From: Linnemannia schmuckeri
Taxonomy: Eukaryota > Mortierellomycota > Mortierellomycetes > Mortierellales > Mortierellaceae
Direction of reading: 5' to 3'
Assembly (NCBI GenBank): GCA_029449235.1
Contig: JANATG010000001.1
Span: 558,001 to 622,000 of the forward strand
Length of the DNA stretch: 64,000 bases
Numbering within the stretch: the stretch's first letter is position 1; every line of letters starts with the position of its first letter. The translations under genes were made by a program, and so were the position numbers. A model generated the notes under the pieces. The model saw only the letters and a program-made list of their open reading frames with translations, was not told the origin of the DNA and made no database searches. Positions 53,415-64,000 of this stretch are shown one piece after another.

Positions 53415-54629
53415 TTAAGCAGCGGGGACCGGTGGGGCATCAGCCTGGGGCTTGGCAGGATCAGCGACTTTAGGTTCATCATCCTCGTCAGCCTCATCCT
53501 CATCCTCTAGAGCGTCCAACTCGTCGTTAAGGTCGTCGATGGCGGCAGCGGGGTCAGCAGCAATGCTCAAGCAGGCTTCCAAGGCATTTGAGGAACCGAT
53601 TACAAGGGAGAGTGAGCTAACGGCGTAGTTCTGGACATCATCCTTGGCACCGGCACGGATCATCTCTATCCTGTACGTATCCAAGAGCTCAGCGGCAAAG
53701 ATGGGACGTGAGTTCAAGAGGGCTTCATTTTTGGCAGCAATGGAGTTCTTGGAGATGACCTGAAGGATGGCCTGAGCGCCAGCAGAGTAGCGCTGAAGGT
53801 CCTCCGAAGCATCAGCGGGGACAGTAGGGACGTTGGCGAGGACATCGGCGACGATAGCACGGTAGATGTCCGCAATCTCGAAGCAAGAAGCCTGCTCGAT
53901 CGAGGCAGCGCCAGCAGTTGAGCACATGAGCATGTTGCCAAGACCTTCCTTGGTGTTCTTCAGCGCTTGTCCAATGGTTGAGGGGAATATATCGGGACTC
54001 GCTGAGCTGACAAGGTTGAGCATCGTGAGAACGGCGTCAGTGGCCAGGAATGTACCACCTATATTTGACGGGCCACCTTTTTTGGAAGCTTCAGCGAGAA
54101 GAGTTGTGGCCCTATCCATAAACATATTGATGGGCAAAAATCCGGGGGCTGGGACTGTTGAGACCGCCTGGACGACTTGCTGCAGCGCTCCTTGAATCAT
54201 TTTAAAGCCAGTCTCGCAGATAAACTCGGCATTGAACTCTCCTCCGTTGGCGGTGGCGGTGGCCTCAATGTCCGCTTTCTGTTCAGGACGAGAAAGGAAC
54301 TGTGCGCGGAACTCAAGCTCAGATATCTGGCTATAGCTTTCCTCGAGCTGGTAAACAAGATCATTTTTCTCTCCCACCTGTTGGGCCCACTCGTACGTGG
54401 TTTGAGCACCATAGGCAACCAAGGGGTCGGCAGCTTTTTAGTTGTGTAAACAGAGTTGGAATGTGTGTTAGAACCTCGAAAAGTGTGAGGGTAATGCTGC
54501 ACGTGTAGAGATCTGGATAATTCAAAATTGAGAGGGATTGATTGGACTGCTAGTGCAAAAATTTCGTGTACCTTGGGCAGCAACAACAGCGATGGCGGCG
54601 AGTCCGACAGAAAGGGAGGCGATCTTCAT
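53415..54629 (-). CDS. Secreted protein of unknown function, tandem family member 2
   Basis: Exons: 54572-54629 and 53415-54433; product 358 aa. The first exon is almost exactly the signal peptide (MKIASLSVGLAAIAVVAAQ), and the intron falls after codon 19 in phase 1, as in the paralogue. The mature protein is mainly alpha-helical, with four cysteines (in ICETG, LMCST, SCFEIADIYR and EACLSIAADP) that could form two disulfides. Motifs shared with the next gene are YEWA, SQIS-EFRA, SCFEIADIYR/LCFPLADIYR, NSIAA-NEALL, RPIFAAELLDTYR and NALEACL. The C-terminus is acidic (DELDALEDEDEADEDDE), then Pro/Ala-rich. There is no transmembrane segment or GPI signal. I do not recognise the family; it may be lineage-specific. 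Confidence 0.8.
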
Positions 54630-55438
54630 GATGGGTATCGGTGCTGTATGTGTGTAGGGCAGAAGCTGAGAGAAGGAGGAGAAGGAGAGGAGGCGATGAG
54701 GTATTGGTGAAAAGAAGAGGAGGGAGTGAGAAAGAGAAGGGAGAGAGAGGAAAGGGATAGAAATAAAGAAGTGCAAGAATGAGAACTTTTAACGAGCGAA
54801 ATTGTCCATTTTTTTCCAGGAGAAATGCGATGCAGTAGAAAGGGTGAAAGAGTTGAAAGGAGTGAGAAAAAATATAAACAAAATTATCAAAGCGACGGAC
54901 AAGGGACAAGAGGGGTACAAAGAGGATGAAAGGGGCGGAAGAAAAGAAGCAAAGAAACAAAGAGGGAGAGATGAAAAGAAAAAGGAGGAAGACCAACCGA
55001 GTCCTCCTCCTCCAAAGAGAGAAGGGTCATTATCAATCCCTTTTTGTTGCTGTTGTTGCTATTCCCTTTTCCCCAAATGCACTCGCTTTTGTTTTGGAGC
55101 GACTATGGCCCTTGTTATCTGCTCCTCCCACGTCGTAATACGTTTTTCCTCTTTGAATCTCGTTCAGCTGTTAACACAAAAAAAGCAAGAGAAAGCACCC
55201 TCATAGTGGAACAGTGGAAGAGAGATAATGAAAACGACGAACATGAACACGACTCAAAAAGAAAGAAAGGATGTACACTATTGAAAGGAGGGGTGGGATA
55301 TGAGAAAGAAAGGGCGTCAAGTTTGAATGATAAAAAGAAGTATGTTTTTATTGGGATTTGCTCAAGAGAAATTTAAGACCTAGCACACTGTATCCAACTC
55401 TACCGCCATCATCAAGACCTTATTCCTCATCCCCATCA

Positions 55439-56642
55439 TCATTTCTCATCCTCATTCTCGTCGTTGTAGAAGGCCTGGGCCTCCAACTCCTCATTGAGCT
55501 CGTCGATGGCCGCAACCGGATCAGCAGCGACGCGCAAGCATGCCTCCAAGGCATTCGAGACACCGACAACAGTGCCCAGCGAGGCAACAGCATATCCTTT
55601 GATCTCGTCGTCCATGGTGACACGGATAAGCTCGGTGCGATACTGGTCCAAGATATCGGCGGCAAAGATAGGACGAGATGCCAGGAGGGCCTCATTGGTG
55701 GCGGCAATCGAATTCTTGCCGATCAGATCGAGGATTGTCAGTGTACCGCTGGCCAATCGCTTTAAATCTTCGGATGCATCTGCGGGTAGGTTCAGGGCCG
55801 GGTTGTCATTGACAGCATCCTGGATGATCCCGCGGTAAATATCGGCCAGGGGAAAGCACAATGAGGGATCGATTGCGATCTTGCTGCTTCCTGCTCCACA
55901 CTGGGCAAAGTGAGCAACGCTTCCTTGAAGATTGGTCAGAGAGTCGAGAATGGGCTTAGACATGAACTGCAGAGGAGTGATAGAGACGGCTCCCTTGAGG
56001 ATCTGAATGAAACTTTCAAAAGCGAAGGCGGTGGGGGTGATCGAAGCGGGATCGATAACCGTACCGCCACCACCGGAGACCATGTCGTTAAGGCGTTTAA
56101 TGGGCTGTTGAAGATGGCGCACAATCGACCCTGCAAAAGGTTCGAGTCCAACGATACCCATGTGTCCGCTAGTGGCTGATAAGGCGGTCTGGATCACAGC
56201 AGTCGAATTCTCGCAGGCATTCTCTGTCTCGAAGTCACCTAATGCCTCTTGCTCAAGACGCGACAAGATGTTGGCACGGAACTCGATCTCCGAGATCTGG
56301 CTGGAAAGATCTTCAACTTCATCAGCAAGATCCTGACCTGCAGCTGGAGCCCACTCATAGTTGTTCTGGGCAACGCTCGCGGCCAGAGGGTCAGCAACTG
56401 GTAACACCGGAGGTGAATTAAGAAAGCAATTGAGTTTTTGTGGAAGAGTAGACACGAAGGAATGTCGTTAATATCCAGCTATGTTTCCATTGATTAATTG
56501 CGCGGAGTCTTGAAGAGCAACAAGGCATTAAGAGAAGATAATTGTGTCCAAGTTTACAGAAACAAACATAAAGAACTATGTTACCTTGGGCCGTGACGAA
56601 GGCAATGGCAGCAAGACCAAAGGAAAATGACAAGATTCTCAT
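55439..56642 (-). CDS. Secreted protein of unknown function, tandem family member 3
   Basis: Exons: 56585-56642 and 55439-56397; product 338 aa. The signal-peptide exon (MRILSFSFGLAAIAFVTAQ) has the same length, 58 nt, as in the neighbour at 54572-54629, with the same phase-1 intron. The body carries the same four cysteine sites (NACEN, AQCGAG, LCFPLADIYRG, EACLRVAADP) and the shared motifs SQISEIEFRA, NSIAATNEALL and RPIFAADILDQYR. The acidic tail is shorter (NDENEDEK). Divergence from member 2 is substantial outside the motifs, so the duplication is not recent or the proteins evolve fast. Function is unknown. Confidence 0.8.
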
Positions 56643-57127
56643 TGCTGAATGTTCGTCGATATGTCTATGGGGGCGTGTATAAAGCGTTGAGTTGGTAAAG
56701 AGCGAAGGAGCGAAAGACAAGAAGAAAGGACACGAGAATATCGAGGATAAAGAGAAAAAGGAGAAGAAAATAGAGAAAGGTGTCAAAAATTGACCTTGTC
56801 TAAGGCTCACTTACCAGACTATGTACGACCAGTCGATGTCTGTCTGCACGCACGAGGGGTTAATAAAAGAAAGTATTCAGTGCAACAAAAAAAAATGAGT
56901 TGAGGAAAAAAAGGGGTAGTCATGGACAGCGAGAAGAGCGAGAAGAAAAAAAAGGGAAGGGCTAATTCAAACAGAGTGTAAGGAGAATAATCCTCCTCCC
57001 TTTTCCCTTCAACACGAAACACGAACACGAACATGCACAGGAACAAGCGACTGGCCAAACAAAGAGTCAACCATATAGTAACGGCGTTTATTATTTTCCT
57101 TGATTCTCATACATACTTATCCATTGT

Positions 57128-58755
57128 TCACTTGGTCACGACCTTGCCCTCCTGAACAAGCTTCTTCAAGGTCAACAAACCGAACCGGCGTGCAAAGAAG
57201 AAATCAGTAACGAACCGGGGGAAGTAGCGAAGGACCCGGAAGAGGTTCGACAGCGTTCCATAGTCGATGTAGGCAGGAGGCGACGACTTGAGACACTTGC
57301 CAACAACATATTTCGCGAAATCTGCGGTAGGTGTGCATCCAGGAGCTAGAGAAATTCAAATCACAGAGTGTCAGTCAAAAGCGTTATGTGAATCCCCTTA
57401 TTCATATGAAAGCTGAAAAAGTCAAAACGTTCAATTGAAACAGAGCATGTTCATTTTCTTACCTTGCGAGGCATTCGCACGCGCCATGACATACTTGATC
57501 ACCGACTGGTAGAATGACTTCTCGGGGAGGTGGAAGGCCTTGAGGTTGTTATCACCAATGTTGGACTTGATGGCTCCGGGGGAGATGACAGAGACCTTGA
57601 CTCCAAAGGGCGCCAACTCCATGCGCAAAGCGTCAGAGATCGAATGAACAGCAGCCTTGCTGGCAGCGTAGAGACCGCCCCAAGGTGTTGACAAGTAAGC
57701 AGTGACAGAGCCCACGTTGGCAATCAAACCCGATCCCTGACGGATCATATAAGGAGCCACAGCCTTGGAGACCAGAATGACCGAAGTGACGTTGGTGTCC
57801 AGCAGCTTACGAGTCGTCTCAATCTAAAATTGAACAGTAATTAATATTGACTGGTAGCAAAGTTGAGAGAATAGGTGCACATAGCTTCCTCCTCCATTCA
57901 AAACCATTCCTGTGCGTAAATCGACTTACAGACATGTCGATCAAAGGGCAGGCCAAGCCCATCCCGGCGTTGTTGAACAAGATATCTGGTAATATAGGGA
58001 GAGATAAAGCACCAATCGTCAGTTTCCATGTACAATATGTCCATGATCCGCTTAGAACCATTTTTGTTTCTTTGGCGCACGCGGTATTATCTCCTTCGGC
58101 AATTTCATCATCCTGATCCCTTACCGATGCGACCCTCCTTTGCGATAACGTGCTATGAAGATTAAAAGTAGGTATCATGCATTAGCGATCTTGGTGGCAT
58201 CCGACTGAACTCTGTCTACAGCAGCGCTTCAGAATTAAGCTCTTCTCTGTACCTCAACAGCCTCCTTGATAGACTTTTCATCCAGGACATCGATGTAGAC
58301 CTTCTCAATATCAAGACCTAAGTCATTTTTATCGAACAAAAGAAAATCGTGGCTGTTAGATAGAGGGTCCTCCGTGTCTGCTTGCATGTTGCATGTGTGT
58401 GCCATATGTCGGCTCGCGCCACCAAATTCCATTTTATATTTTCTTCCTTTTCCTTTTTTCCTCCTTACCTTCGATGCCGGTAATGGCGTCCAGGCGTCTA
58501 GCAGCAGCATAGACCTTGCATCCGGCCTAATCGCAAAGTTCATTCATTCATTCAACAGAACCTTCCAATCTTGTTAGGAGCAAAGCTCGAGTTTTTTTTT
58601 TTTTTTTTTTTTTAATCCTTTTTGTTTTTCGTCGTCTGGAATAAAATGAGATGAATGGGTGGGGACAATACCTTCTCAAAGGCCTTTGCGGTCTCGTAAC
58701 CGATGCCTCCGGTGGTGCAGCCGGTAACGAGGACAATTTTCTTGGAATGGGTCAT
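57128..58755 (-). CDS. Short-chain dehydrogenase/reductase, AYR1-like
   Basis: Exons: 58672-58755, 58469-58526, 58253-58317, 58125-58152, 57930-57985, 57463-57823 and 57128-57345; product 289 aa, near the 297 of yeast Ayr1. Classical SDR parts are all present: the cofactor loop TGCTTGGIG, the NADPH-favouring AAARR after strand two, NNAG at residues 83-86, and the catalytic Ser136, Tyr149 and Lys153 (YAASK). The C-terminal segment (SNLFRVLRYFPRFVTDFFFARRF) is hydrophobic and basic, which fits attachment to the ER or lipid droplets. In yeast Ayr1 reduces 1-acyl-dihydroxyacetone phosphate for glycerolipid synthesis. The same subfamily also holds 17-beta-hydroxysteroid-type reductases, so the substrate is not certain. 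Confidence 0.85.
58592..58613 (+). repeat. Poly(T) run of 22
   Basis: An uninterrupted T run lies inside the first intron of the AYR1-like gene (poly-A on its transcribed sense strand). Confidence 0.9.
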
Positions 58756-59149
58756 TTCTTGTGTCTGAATGTGAGTACGAGTGTGGGTGGAGTATGTAAG
58801 AGAGATGAGTGCGTGAGAGAAAAGAAGAAAAAAGAGAGAGAGACCGCTGTCGGATGCTCAAGCGTCGTCGAGATAAAAAAAAAAGTGTGAGCTTCCTCCC
58901 TCCAAGCCAACGGCCTCGAATCGCATTTGACCTTTTCGGCTCGCAAATACCGCCGTCCGTCCGCCCCCCGCGTGCTAATTTGTAAAACGATCGGAGTAGG
59001 CGCTCGTGCGCACACTCAGTTGCATGCACAAAGACACAAATGACACATACAGATACACTTGCAAGCAAAAGGCAAAAAGCAATCAACGTTTATTTTAGTG
59101 TACAGAGCGAGAGAAGGAAACAAAAAAAAAGCCAAGGTAATGGTGGTAT

Positions 59150-62100
59150 TTACATGACGACGGAGAGTTGATAGGTCCGCGGTCCTTTCTTCAGCAAAAA
59201 GTTTTGGTGGTTCAGTGTATCCAGGAAGGCCATAAAACCTCCTGTGATCCCTGGCAGTTGCATTCCCTGAAAGATATTGTACAACTGGTCCTGCGTGAAC
59301 ATGTTGCTCGAGTTTTCAAAGGCAATCCTCTGTAGCTCTGCGACATATCTTCACAAAGAAATAAAAAAAGACAAGGGAGAGGGAGTCAGTTCAAGGTAGC
59401 ATGGGAGAAAATAACTCAACTCGCAGCAGAAATACTATCCAAATGACAAACAAACCTTTTCATGCTGGCGCCTTTGCCTTGGCCGGATTGGCTTTGTCCT
59501 TGACCACCGGGATGGCTGTTGGTAGACCCAAAGGCGTCCCTCAGACTGAATGTCCTATTAGCCCGGAAAAAAAATGTTTATGCATTCCACATTGCGTATC
59601 AGTAGCTGCGAGACTCTGAATTTTTGACAGTTGCAAAAACTTTGTTCAAAACTTACATGATCTCAATCACATCCATGGCATCCCTTCGTGTGACAACTTC
59701 ACGCAGCTCCATGCGCGCTTTGGCCTCAGCCATACGGATCAGAGACTCTAGCTGCCGAGTCGTCACAGGCGTACCATCGGGCGACCGATGCTTGGCTCGG
59801 AGCATTAAGTAGAATTCCTGCAAGACTGCGGCTGCTTCCCGAGAGAGTCGTGGATGCACATACTGTCGTGCGTAAGCAATGTACTTTCGAAGTAGAGGCA
59901 AGGGGATAAGCTCCATATTATCTTCGCTTGACATTCGCAGCCGTTCCTCTAGAGGAAGGCTCATATCTGCCTTGACTCCGCTTGCCTGCGAGAGATCACT
60001 TTCCTGCGACGTACTGCTTCTAAAGGCTGGTGCAGTTGTCGCATTGCCGGAATGAAGCGCCATGACGTGTCTGGAAAGGTATTGATCCATCTCACCGTCG
60101 GGTTTGTCCATCAAAATAAAGATCAGATCAAATCTTGAAAGAAGCGCCGTGTTCATCTTCAAGTTCTCTGCGACCGTCTTGGAAGTGTTGTAGTGTCCAC
60201 CGACAGGATTGGCCGCAGCAATCACACTCGTTCTTGCGGGTAAAGTGCAAATGATTCCAGCTTTCGCAATACTGATCGACTGTTGCTCCATAGCCTCCAG
60301 AAGCGCGTTATGGTCCGTTGTCATCTTATCGAATTCGTCGATACAGCAGCATCCCTGATCTCCGAGGACAAGTGCGCCTGCCTCCAGCGCAAAGTCGGAT
60401 CCTGAGCCTCGCACAAGGGTTACTGTCAGACCGCTCGTCGATATTCCACTACTTCCGCAGACATAGACGCCTCGAGGAGCAACCTTGACAGCGGCAGAAA
60501 GCATCTGCGACTTTCCTAGACCGGGATCTCCGACAACCAGGATGTGAGGGTCCGAGCGGATGGCAGTCCGGTCGACAACAGCATTGCTCCTCCTTCTCCC
60601 GCCAAAGAGACCAAAGAGAATCCCCGCCTTGACCATCTCGTGTCCGAAAATCGCTGGACTGAAGGAGTTGACGATCAACTTGAACAATTGGGGCTCGTTG
60701 TGAACATCCTCAATTGCATAGAGGTCTTTGGTGGTGATTTGGATGCTGTCCTTGCTCTCCTTGGTCCTGTCTTTGGAGTTATCGTCGTTGTACATATCCT
60801 CATCATCCTTCGTCGTCATTGTCGACTTTGTCAAGTAGTTAACGTCGAGATAAAGCAGATACATGGTGTTGCCGGTTTTCTCGCGCGAGTAAGCTAGTAT
60901 AAAAGAAAAGGCAACGAAACAGGCGTTAGTAATAGAAGTAGGGTGATTCTGACCCAGTGTTACCTATTTTGGTGGTATAAATTGACTTACACTTCTCAGA
61001 CTGGGATACTTTAACGATTCCTGTCACTTCAACTACATCGCCAGGGATCACACGATCAACCAAGTCTCTGGTGACCTCACACTCGATCGTTCGCGGCACT
61101 CTTCCAGAATCTGTCCTGTCATCCGGCAGCTTCTCTTGCAGTCTGTAAGCGTATAGTAGCATTTGGTTAGTGGATCGAGAAGGCGGTCGTTGGAATTGCA
61201 AGGTAATCAACAAAAGGATAGACAGCTTACCGAATAGTTTGCCAGTCAACAGTTTCGGTGTCATAGCCTACGCCGCGTTGCGGTGTAAACTGTTTGCCTC
61301 TGCATCCTACTTCTGGGCACTTTGTTGGCTGAATGTACTTCGCATCTGCGAATTCTAGTGTCTGAACTCCCTGACAGGTATTGCAAGTGAATGACATTTT
61401 TGTCGCCAGAGGCTTAACTCCTGATGTCCTGACAATGGTTCCCCGAACGCAAATGAACTTTCCTATTTCGTTCACGAAAGAGTAGAGGCGAAATTTGAAC
61501 AATTTGTAATTTCATCCGCAGCCAGTCTGAGGTTCAAGCATTATGCAGGCGTACCTATCAGATTGGCCTTCAGATCCTTTCCATGTGTGATCTTGTCAAG
61601 GTTGCCAAGCCGCACTGTGATTGTCTTCTGGTGCTTTTCCTTTGCAGCCTCATCTCCATAGAGACCCTAAAAAATTGGAAAAAAAGTTTCAGTTATGTTT
61701 TGTCGAAGTCGTTTATTACTCACGTTTTTGCCTTCAGCAACCTATGCAGCAAACAGTATGCCGATGTGTATATTACCTGGATTGCTGCAAGGGACATGCA
61801 CCCCAAGACTGCAGTAGTCCGATGGACAACAAAATCTGCCAATGCTGGGATATTGCATTCATGAACAAGAGCCTTCAGATTAACGACAAATACTCGTCGG
61901 CGCTCCAATTCCGCTCTTTGCTCCTGGGCGTCAAAAGAATGAGTGGAAATGAGTGAGTAGGGGGTCAATCCATTTCAGAGCTCGTAATAAACTCAACAGG
62001 TCAGCGTCGCTGTTTGCTTATCTTACTTTTGAAAGTTCGTGAAGATGGCGAAGATGATGTCTTTGTAGGAAGTGCCGAAACTCTGCGATCCACTGAATAT

Positions 62101-62658
62101 ACTCATGTTGCTCGTGGTAATCTTTAAAGAGGCGAACAGGCGTGCAGGTCAGCGAGGAGTCGTCCTACCTGTGTCTCCCAGAAGTACATTAGCTCTCTAG
62201 ACAAATACAAGCGTCTTTGACTTACCATCCTGCGGAAGATAGACATCCCAGTCAATCCACGGACAATTCGTAATCTTCCGTTTAGTCCGTGGATGCGCTG
62301 CCTGCAGAGCCTGTGCAGGGATTTCGTCTGCTTGGACCATGGGCATGTTGACATCGTCTTGTTCGAGTTGCTGACCACCGTAATAATTCCTTTGTGTTGA
62401 AGTCCTAGGTCTCTCCCATCGTTTGCCATTGTTGTTGTTATGAGCGTCAGGGTTCTGTGAGCGTCCTGGGTACTGGTTGTTCCTTGCGCCACCAACTTCG
62501 AAATCATCGTCTCCATCATTGTTACTGTTGTTGTTATAGTTGCCATGGCCATTTTTGCTCCTGCCTCTGCCACGCCAGAACCCACGGCCTCCGCTTCGCT
62601 TGTATCCTCCTTCTCGACGAGCGTATGAGCCTCGTGAATTCGACTGTTCAGGCGGCAT
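59150..62658 (-). CDS. MCM8: MCM8 helicase (homologous recombination)
   Basis: MCM8, with MCM9, is an AAA+ DNA helicase that supports recombination repair and crosslink tolerance. Exons: 62226-62658, 62027-62121, 61777-61923, 61555-61666, 61231-61462, 60991-61142, 59657-60893 and 59150-59348; product 868 aa. An RGG/Asn-rich disordered N-terminus (1-135) precedes the MCM N-domain, which has a zinc finger (C289, C292, C311, C316). The ATPase core has Walker A GDPGLGKSQ (512-519), Walker B IDEFDK (575-580) and the arginine finger SRFD (643-646). MCM8-specific signatures are ALVLGDQG-C-IDEFDKM, SISIAKAGI-C-LPARTS and ANPVGGHYN. A C-terminal winged-helix region ends in KKGPRTYQL. The first acceptor is an unusual TTTAAAG, chosen because it matches the remembered spacing in human MCM8. 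RNASEH2A lies 92 bp upstream. Confidence 0.92.
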
Positions 62659-62749
62659 GGGGTGATTCTTCCATGTGTCCAGGTGAAGGATGAAGGCGAA
62701 AGAGATGTGAAATGAAATTTTTTTTAATTAAAGTGACTGTGACACTATT

Positions 62750-64000
62750 CTAAAAATCAATGACACTTTTCAGGGCCATGTCTTGTAGGAGCTGCGGTCG
62801 CGGTCGAGGGGCAGCACTGGAGGCAAAAGTCGAATACTGCTTTCTCTGTTGCGCCAGGTCGGTAGTTCCTGTACCACTTTGACCAAATAGAGCTGTGATC
62901 CTGGGCTGTGAATGGCTTTCATCATCATCGGGCCTAGTAGTTGTGCAACATGAAAAAAAGTTAGTGAACGAATAATTTCAGGAAATAGAAAGCTACGAAA
63001 AAACCCGAAACTTACCACCGGACAGTCTTGCAAGATTCGTCCAGCGAAGTCTTGCAAGTCGCCCAACTGAAGCGTACGATATTTGGGTATCCAAAAATGG
63101 GGTCCATGTTAGCCTTGAGCCACGATTTCGTCTTGGGATCTAATGTGATAGTTGGTGTTTGTCAATGTCGCTGTCTTTTGAACAAATAGGAAAGTGTTCA
63201 TCCAGTCCTGATGTGAAACATGTGCCGTGCATACCACCAGGATATCCAGAACCGAACTCGCGGGAAATAGTGCTGTCGAGCTCCTTCTCTGCAAAAATCC
63301 AGTGCCTCAACACGTCGTCGCGGGTGACCTTGGCGCAAATACTTGCGGCTGAGACAATTGGGTATTTGGAGTCGGCCTTCTTGGCGACGACGATTTTGGT
63401 GACGGAGGGGAAGAGACCTTCCAGCTTCTTTTGGTATGTTTCTGGAGGTCCCACTGTATCAACATAGACCTGCATTATTGTCATAGAGAGATAGTATTGT
63501 CAGTCCTATTGATATGATCTTTGGCTGCTTTGCAGTCCTGACGGCACCGATGAATCTCCGAGTTTGCCCTGTACCTCTTTCAGGTTTACTCCTGAGGCGA
63601 TAGTTTCCCTGATCAGTTGGATGGTGGTGTCGTGAGCAAGGGCGTTCAGGTTGTACTTATCCCTAAAAGTTTCATTCAGTGCAATGATAATTTCTTCCGG
63701 TGTTAGATTATGCCTGTTGTGAGATTCAAATTTGACATTTTCACACGGATCAGTCAATCGACGTCGCCACTCATAAGAATCGAGGAAAGAGAGCTTACTT
63801 TCTCAGCATGCTATTGGAGATGTCCATGGGCGAAAGGACCCTGACGCTCCATCCGATAAAATCTGGCCTCGACATGATCACATCCAGCAGGTTGTCTCTC
63901 TCGTTCTCCTTCAATGTCTTTGAATCTATAGTAGTCAACAATTTAAATCAATATTATTATGGTTATCTCGCAGTTCTCCTTTTGGGATCCATCCGATAGG
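62750..64000 (-). CDS. RNASEH2A: Ribonuclease H2 catalytic subunit A, partial at right edge
   Basis: RNase H2 nicks DNA 5' of single ribonucleotides and degrades RNA-DNA hybrids in the nucleus. Visible exons: 63799-63925, 63575-63713, 63235-63469, 63016-63139 and 62750-62933; the N-terminal exon with the DEAGRG motif lies beyond the window, past an intron that starts at 63926. Visible landmarks are DSKTL, VLSP-DIS--ML, YNLNALAHDT, VDTVGPPETYQ (catalytic Asp), AKKADSKYPIVSAASICAKV (second Asp), GSGYPGDPKTK and VRFSW. Near the C-terminus PRITALFGQ resembles the PCNA-binding box found in human RNASEH2A. The frame holds through every visible join. The stop is 92 bp before the MCM8 start on the same strand. 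Confidence 0.92.

Overview
This is a nuclear chromosomal window from a filamentous, early-diverging fungus. Genes carry several short GT-AG introns (often 60-150 bp), spacers are rich in pyrimidine tracts and homopolymers, and the gene set is eukaryotic: a creA/MIG1-type zinc finger, CCR4, CMC1, serinc/TMS1 and fungal cytochrome P450s. MCM8 and a BLOC1S5-like protein, which are missing from yeasts, together with the overall protein character suggest Mucoromycota, most likely Mortierellomycotina; that placement is inference. Exon joins were read by eye from splice sites, reading phase and remembered protein families. Each listed multi-exon model keeps an open frame through every join.

Left part (1-5.1 kb): an accessory-looking block with two small cysteine-rich secreted proteins (725-1006 and 2709-2885) beside two decayed copies of the 3' end of large-subunit rRNA (1751-2324 and 3511-4075), degenerate repeats and a possible orphan exon. 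Next come DNA polymerase eta (5464-8466, minus), a highly expressed-looking GAPDH gene (10278-12169, plus) and a beta-repeat protein of unknown role whose first exon appears to lie behind a 2.7 kb intron (13564-17876, minus).

Middle (20-45 kb): a tandem pair of P450 genes with identical intron positions (20411-25903), an F-box protein, a serinc-family membrane protein, a methyltransferase pseudogene with three in-frame stops, CCR4 deadenylase with a polyglutamine tract, a BLOC1S5/Muted-like coiled-coil protein, CMC1 (twin CX9C), an intronless NmrA-like protein with a weakened dinucleotide motif, and a creA-like repressor.

Right part (45-64 kb): a gene-poor stretch of about 6.6 kb; then a tandem family of secreted proteins of unknown function (two intact genes, 53415-54629 and 55439-56642, and one broken copy, 52024-52978); an AYR1-like short-chain reductase; and two genome-maintenance genes on the same strand 92 bp apart, RNASEH2A (cut by the right edge) and MCM8.

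No CRISPR array, tRNA, complete transposon or viral gene was found. The observations most worth following are the tandem secreted family, the knottin-like peptide between the rRNA fragments, the BLOC1S5-like gene, the methyltransferase pseudogene and the very long intron. I see no strong evidence for a new multi-gene system.
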